DNA of 8,198 nt, taken from NCBI GenBank assembly GCA_937893015.1, contig CALBJX010000073.1:1-8198 (forward strand), in the 5' to 3' direction. The first letter of the stretch is position 1. Every line of letters begins with the position of its first letter. This DNA comes from an uncultured Verrucomicrobiales bacterium (GTDB lineage Bacteria; Verrucomicrobiota; Verrucomicrobiia; Verrucomicrobiales; Akkermansiaceae). The position numbers and the translations under genes were made by a program. A model generated the notes under the pieces. The model was given only the letters and a program-made list of their open reading frames with translations. It did not search any database and was not told the origin of the DNA. Below, one piece after another: positions 5,496 through 8,198 of the stretch.

Positions 5496-5633
5496 GGAGA
5501 TTTGGGATTGCTCATGCGGGAATAGCGGGCTTTACTGCGCTCAGGGGAAGAGCCCCGTATCTGGCGGCAAGGCGAGAAATGGTTGATATGCCTACGGCGA
5601 TAGGCACACGAAATTTCCAAATCAAAAATCTCC
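5496..5633. repeat. Degenerate inverted repeat in the usp-uvrC intergenic region
   Basis: GGAGATTTGGGATT (5496-5509) and the reverse complement of 5620-5633 (GGAGATTTTTGATT) match at 12 of 14 bases, about 110 bp apart. Between them are a GGGG/CCCC hairpin (about 5544-5556) and the stem-loop at 5589-5606. The rest of the 5426-5701 region holds the two divergent promoters and no credible gene. This could be a decayed element of the same general kind as 1689-1923, but its sequence is different and it has no heptamer array. Confidence 0.45.
5589..5606. repeat. Stem-loop TGCCTA-CGGCGA-TAGGCA
   Basis: A perfect 6-bp stem with a 6-nt loop inside the intergenic inverted repeat, about 80 bp upstream of the uvrC promoter. 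No U-tract follows, so it is not an ordinary terminator. Confidence 0.55.
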
Positions 5634-5663
5634 AATCACAGAGGACCAATTCTCCTTAAATCC

Positions 5664-5693
5664 TTGCAGGTTGCAAGCAAGGTGTGCTACACT
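5664..5693 (+). promoter_or_regulatory. Sigma-70-type promoter for uvrC
   Basis: TTGCAG (5664-5669), an 18-nt spacer, then TACACT (5688-5693) preceded by TGC, an extended -10. The predicted start site near 5700 is one or two bases before the ATG at 5702, so the mRNA would be leaderless. This placement also rules out the in-frame GTG at 5684 as a start, because it lies upstream of the predicted transcript. Confidence 0.65.
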
Positions 5694-5701
5694 CGGGCCG
5701 C

Positions 5702-7252
5702 ATGGCGAAGGTCGACCTCAAAGCCAAATGGCGCGAGACACCGCATTGCCCCGGGGTATACCTCATGAAGGGCGAGGGCGGCGGCATCATCTATGTCGGC
5801 AAAGCGAAGGATTTGCACCGCCGCTTGGCTAACTATTTCTCGCCCTCCCGCGCCACGCTGGAGAACGGCAAGACCCGCGCCCTCATCGCCGCTATCGAGG
5901 ATTTTGATTTTTACGAGGTGCGCAACGAGCAGGAATCGCTCATTCTGGAGCAGAAGCTCATCAAGGAATATCGCCCGCACTACAACATCCAGCTCAAGGA
6001 CGACAAACGCTACCTGCTGCTGTGCGCCACGCGGCAGGAGGAACTGCCGCGGTTCTCCCTCGTGCGCCTGAAAAAAGAGGACGGTGCGCGCTACATCGGC
6101 CCCTTTGTGCATGCTGCCGCCCTGCGCGAGACCATCGAGTGGCTCAACCACCGCTTCCGCCTGCGCACCTGCACCTGCCGCTGCCCGGGGGAGGAGGAAT
6201 ACCGCCATTGCCACGACGACGTGATTCGCCACTGCTCCGCCCCCTGCATCGGGCGCATCTCGGCAGAGGAATACCGAGCCAACTTTGAGACGGCACTCGG
6301 GCTGTTCGAGGGGCAGGGGCGGCGGGAACACCTCAACGCCCTGACCGCCGAGATGGAGGCCGCCGCCGAGGCCCTGGAGTTCGAGAAGGCGGCGAAGCTG
6401 CGCGACATCCGCGAGAATATCCTCAAAACGCTGGAGCCCACCCGCCGCTTCACGCGCGGCACACCCGACCTGCCCGGCACCGTGAACCCCGAGGCCGACC
6501 TCGCGGAGCTTGCGGAAGCCCTCGGCATGCCCGAGCCCCCCGCCGTGATGGAGTGTTTCGATATTTCCAACCTGTCGAGCAACCACATCGTGGCCTCCAT
6601 GGTGCGCTTCACCAACGGCCGCCCCGACAACGCCGCCTACCGCCGCTACCGCATCAAGGGCGTGGACGGGCAGAACGATTTCGCCTCCATGCTGGAGGTG
6701 GTGCGCCGCCGCTACTCCCGCATTGTGAACGAGAGCAGCGCGCTCTTCGCCAAGCCCGAGGGGGAGGACACCTATGCGTGGCTCCGCCGCCTGAGCGCCG
6801 TCGGAAAAGCCCCCATCACCGTGCCGCACCTCGTGGTGGTGGACGGCGGCAAGGGGCAGCTCGCCGTTGCCATGGAGGTGCTGCGCGAAATCGGCATGCA
6901 GAACATGCCCGTGGTAGGTCTCGCCAAGCGAGATGAAGAGGTGTACCTGCCCGGCGAGAGCGAGCCGCTGGTGCTCCCCCGCGATTCGGGCGCGTTGAAA
7001 CTCCTGCAACGCCTGCGCGATGAAGCCCACCGCTTCGCCAACAACTACAACGAATTGCTTGTCCGCAAGCGCGTCCGCGAAAGCAAGCTGGATGCCTACT
7101 CCGCCATGACTCCCCGCCGCAAGGAGCTGCTGCTCGCCCGCTTCAAGACTGTGCCGAACATCCGCACCCGCACCCCGGAGGAGCTGGCGGAAATCCCCGG
7201 CATCTCCCGCCTCTGGGCGGAGCGTTTTCTCGCATGGCTGCGGGAGAATTGA
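5702..7252 (+). CDS. uvrC: UvrABC excinuclease subunit C, short variant
   Basis: A 516-residue UvrC, about 90 shorter than E. coli's 610. It makes both incisions in nucleotide excision repair. Order of domains: GIY-YIG nuclease at the N-terminus (PGVYLM 17-22, IYVGKAKDLHRR 30-41); cysteine block 157-182 with Cys157, 170, 178 and 182 at positions matching E. coli Cys154, 166, 174 and 178, reported as Fe-S ligands; UVR helix for UvrB contact (about 215-242); RNase H-like nuclease with ECFDIS (Asp287), Asp326, VVDGGKGQ (Asp381) and DEAHRF (His443); C-terminal helix-hairpin-helix region (about 463-516). Oddities: only about 42 residues separate the UVR helix from Asp287, where E. coli has more than 100; about 27 extra residues lie between Asp326 and Asp381; and the first hairpin (AMTPRRK for GIGPKRR) is degenerate. 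All catalytic residues are kept, so activity is likely. ATG 5702 is preferred over the GTG at 5684 because of the promoter position. Confidence 0.95.
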   Translation: MAKVDLKAKWRETPHCPGVYLMKGEGGGIIYVGKAKDLHRRLANYFSPSRATLENGKTRALIAAIEDFDFYEVRNEQESLILEQKLIKEYRPHYNIQLKDDKRYLLLCATRQEELPRFSLVRLKKEDGARYIGPFVHAAALRETIEWLNHRFRLRTCTCRCPGEEEYRHCHDDVIRHCSAPCIGRISAEEYRANFETALGLFEGQGRREHLNALTAEMEAAAEALEFEKAAKLRDIRENILKTLEPTRRFTRGTPDLPGTVNPEADLAELAEALGMPEPPAVMECFDISNLSSNHIVASMVRFTNGRPDNAAYRRYRIKGVDGQNDFASMLEVVRRRYSRIVNESSALFAKPEGEDTYAWLRRLSAVGKAPITVPHLVVVDGGKGQLAVAMEVLREIGMQNMPVVGLAKRDEEVYLPGESEPLVLPRDSGALKLLQRLRDEAHRFANNYNELLVRKRVRESKLDAYSAMTPRRKELLLARFKTVPNIRTRTPEELAEIPGISRLWAERFLAWLREN

Positions 7253-7282
7253 TGTGCCGTTACGGCCTCATTGTCTCATGAG

Positions 7283-7316
7283 AAAAGCCCATCCGCACGT
7301 CTGCGGATGGGCTTTT
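7283..7316. terminator. Bidirectional intrinsic terminator between uvrC and the PEP-CTERM gene
   Basis: AAAAGCCCATCCGCA (7283-7297) pairs perfectly with 7302-7316 across a 4-nt CGTC loop, a 15-bp stem whose four outer pairs are A-T and supply a short U-tract in both directions. It lies between the converging stops of uvrC (7252) and the minus-strand gene (7350). Confidence 0.92.
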
Positions 7317-7349
7317 GAGAGGTTTGCGTCTTTCGCTCCGGCGCAGCGC

Positions 7350-8087
7350 TTAGTGACGCTTGCGGCGGGAAGCGAGAGCGGCGAGAGCCAGCAGGCTCAG
7401 CGTCGCAGTCGAAGGTTCCGGGGTGGCAACATGCGCGGACATCTCCCTTGTCACGGCCTCGGCATCTTCTTGACTCAACTTGCTTGTAAACACGGCTGCG
7501 CTGGTAATGCCGGTGCCGGCCGTGAAATTCACAGCAGAATAAGTGGTGCTGCCGGAGGTCAACTTACTGTTTGTTCCGTATGTCTCGTAGAGGACAACTC
7601 CCGTTTTATCCGTGAGGCGGAAAGCCATGGCAGAGCCGGAGCCGGATTTGGAAGAAAGGGTCAGGACGCAGGTATCCACATTGTCCCAATCAATCAGCTG
7701 GGCATTGATATCGTCGGCCGAGGCTCCCATACCATACGCACCGGTATTGCCGGCAGTCCATGTGCCGTAAAAGCCGGAGGTGTTGATATGGCTTCTGTCG
7801 GCGGGGATGGTCGTGTAATTGGTATTGGCACCGATTGTGCCATCACCACCGGTTGCATTTTCTCCCGTTATGGTTAGAATCTGATATTTGCCAACATTCT
7901 CCCCCTTTGCAAGATAGGGCTTCAAGGCATCTGCTTTCAAAGCCACTACAACGGTCCACTCAGTAGGATTGGGCGTCTCGAATGTGTATGTTGAGGTTGG
8001 ATTATCCGAGAAATAAACGGCATCACTCAACGATGCCGCTGCAGCCGCACCGGAGAGAGCCATAAGAGTAATCAACGTTTTTTTCAT
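7350..8087 (-). CDS. Secreted PEP-CTERM sorting-domain protein of unknown function
   Basis: A 245-residue exported protein. It starts with a signal peptide (MKKTLITLMALSGAAAAA, cleavage likely near residue 17-19). It ends with a PEP-CTERM signal: PEPST at 223-227, a hydrophobic segment LSLLALAALA (230-239) and the basic tail RRKRH. In known systems an exosortase recognises this tail and the protein ends up in the outer envelope or an exopolysaccharide matrix. The body (20-220) is rich in Thr, Ser, Gly and Asn and predicted mostly beta. The late segment SAAVFTSKLSQEDAEAV resembles the closing strand and helix of LamG/concanavalin-like domains, but this is only a hint; no catalytic residues are recognised. 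The gene has visibly lower GC than its neighbours. A TATATT lies 6 nt before the ATG, and there is no Shine-Dalgarno. Confidence 0.9.
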   Translation of the reverse strand: MKKTLITLMALSGAAAAASLSDAVYFSDNPTSTYTFETPNPTEWTVVVALKADALKPYLAKGENVGKYQILTITGENATGGDGTIGANTNYTTIPADRSHINTSGFYGTWTAGNTGAYGMGASADDINAQLIDWDNVDTCVLTLSSKSGSGSAMAFRLTDKTGVVLYETYGTNSKLTSGSTTYSAVNFTAGTGITSAAVFTSKLSQEDAEAVTREMSAHVATPEPSTATLSLLALAALASRRKRH

Positions 8088-8093
8088 AATCGT

Positions 8094-8099
8094 AATATA
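8094..8099 (-). promoter_or_regulatory. Candidate -10 box for the PEP-CTERM gene
   Basis: TATATT on the minus strand in an AT-rich stretch, ending 6 nt before the ATG at 8087, again consistent with a leaderless mRNA. No convincing -35 is seen. A second candidate, TATACT at 8171-8176, would give a leader of about 75 nt and overlaps the palindrome at 8175-8195. Confidence 0.4.
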
Positions 8100-8174
8100 T
8101 TGATTTAATGTTTGTTGTGCAGACGCCTCGGTGGTTCGCGCGATACCAAGCAGTCGACGCCTGCGCGGCGAGTA

Positions 8175-8195
8175 TACAGCATTCGTAATGCTGTA
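8175..8195. repeat. Perfect 9-bp palindrome TACAGCATT-CGT-AATGCTGTA
   Basis: Nine perfectly paired bases around a 3-nt centre, about 90 bp upstream of the PEP-CTERM start codon and close to the window edge. It could be a dimeric-repressor operator, a repeat-family hairpin, or the end of a transcript from beyond the window. The bases between it and the gene (8100-8170) show no ORF or other clear signal. Confidence 0.6.
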
Positions 8196-8198
8196 GGC

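Noticed and set aside
5684..5701. GTG start six codons upstream of the uvrC ATG
   Set aside because: These bases hold the predicted -10 box and would lie upstream of the transcript; UvrC proteins normally begin near the ATG.
5426..5701. tRNA or other structured RNA gene in the usp-uvrC gap
   Set aside because: Small stem-loops are present, but there is no cloverleaf, no T-loop sequence and no terminator.
5687..7030. Long open frame (447 codons) on the minus strand opposite uvrC
   Set aside because: It is antisense to a clear uvrC, is low-complexity in His, Gly and Ala, and has no recognisable domain. Long antisense frames are expected in GC-rich coding DNA.
7254..7877. Plus-strand frame of 207 codons opposite the PEP-CTERM gene
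   Set aside because: The minus-strand frame has a signal peptide and a PEP-CTERM tail; the plus-strand product has no signature and would run through the terminator hairpin at its start.

Overview
The window looks like chromosomal housekeeping DNA from a GC-rich member of the Verrucomicrobiota, probably near the Akkermansiaceae. The main evidence is a secreted protein ending in a typical PEP-CTERM sorting signal (PEPST, hydrophobic helix, RRKRH), together with a carboxynorspermidine synthase-type dehydrogenase and almost no Shine-Dalgarno sequences. The taxonomic call is an inference. I see no phage genes, transposase, CRISPR array, tRNA or rRNA.

Layout. (1) 1-1188 (+): 3' part of a saccharopine dehydrogenase-like carboxynorspermidine synthase, cut by the window edge and closed by a strong bidirectional terminator at 1238-1274. 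(2) 1297-1563 (-): an HU-type DNA-binding protein with its own promoter and a 5'-terminal leader hairpin. (3) 1689-1923: a long imperfect inverted repeat filling most of the HU-phosphoesterase gap, with four tandem 7-bp units in each arm; a third four-unit array lies alone at 2729-2756. (4) 5425 down to 1930 (-): a compact operon of universal stress protein, YmdB-type phosphodiesterase, TcdA (tRNA ct6A dehydratase) and an RlmB-like rRNA 2'-O-methyltransferase. All three junctions are 4-nt ATGA overlaps. A metallophosphoesterase follows after a 49-nt gap that carries the third array. (5) 5426-5701: divergent intergenic region with promoters for usp and uvrC and a degenerate inverted repeat. (6) 5702-7252 (+): a short and internally rearranged UvrC, then a 15-bp bidirectional terminator. 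(7) 7350-8087 (-): PEP-CTERM protein, with a perfect 9-bp palindrome upstream at the window end.

How the genes fit together. The operon joins stress response (Usp), nucleotide or RNA turnover (YmdB), tRNA modification (TcdA) and rRNA modification (RlmB), so it reads as a translation and stress housekeeping unit. UvrC is nucleotide excision repair, HU is nucleoid structure, the dehydrogenase is polyamine synthesis, and the PEP-CTERM protein is an envelope or exopolymer-associated product.

I found no convincing new multi-gene system. The most unusual signals are the heptamer-bearing inverted-repeat element, the UvrC architecture, promoters whose -10 boxes lie about 6-8 nt before start codons (suggesting leaderless mRNAs), and an Asn-to-Asp change at a metal-ligand position in the YmdB homologue.
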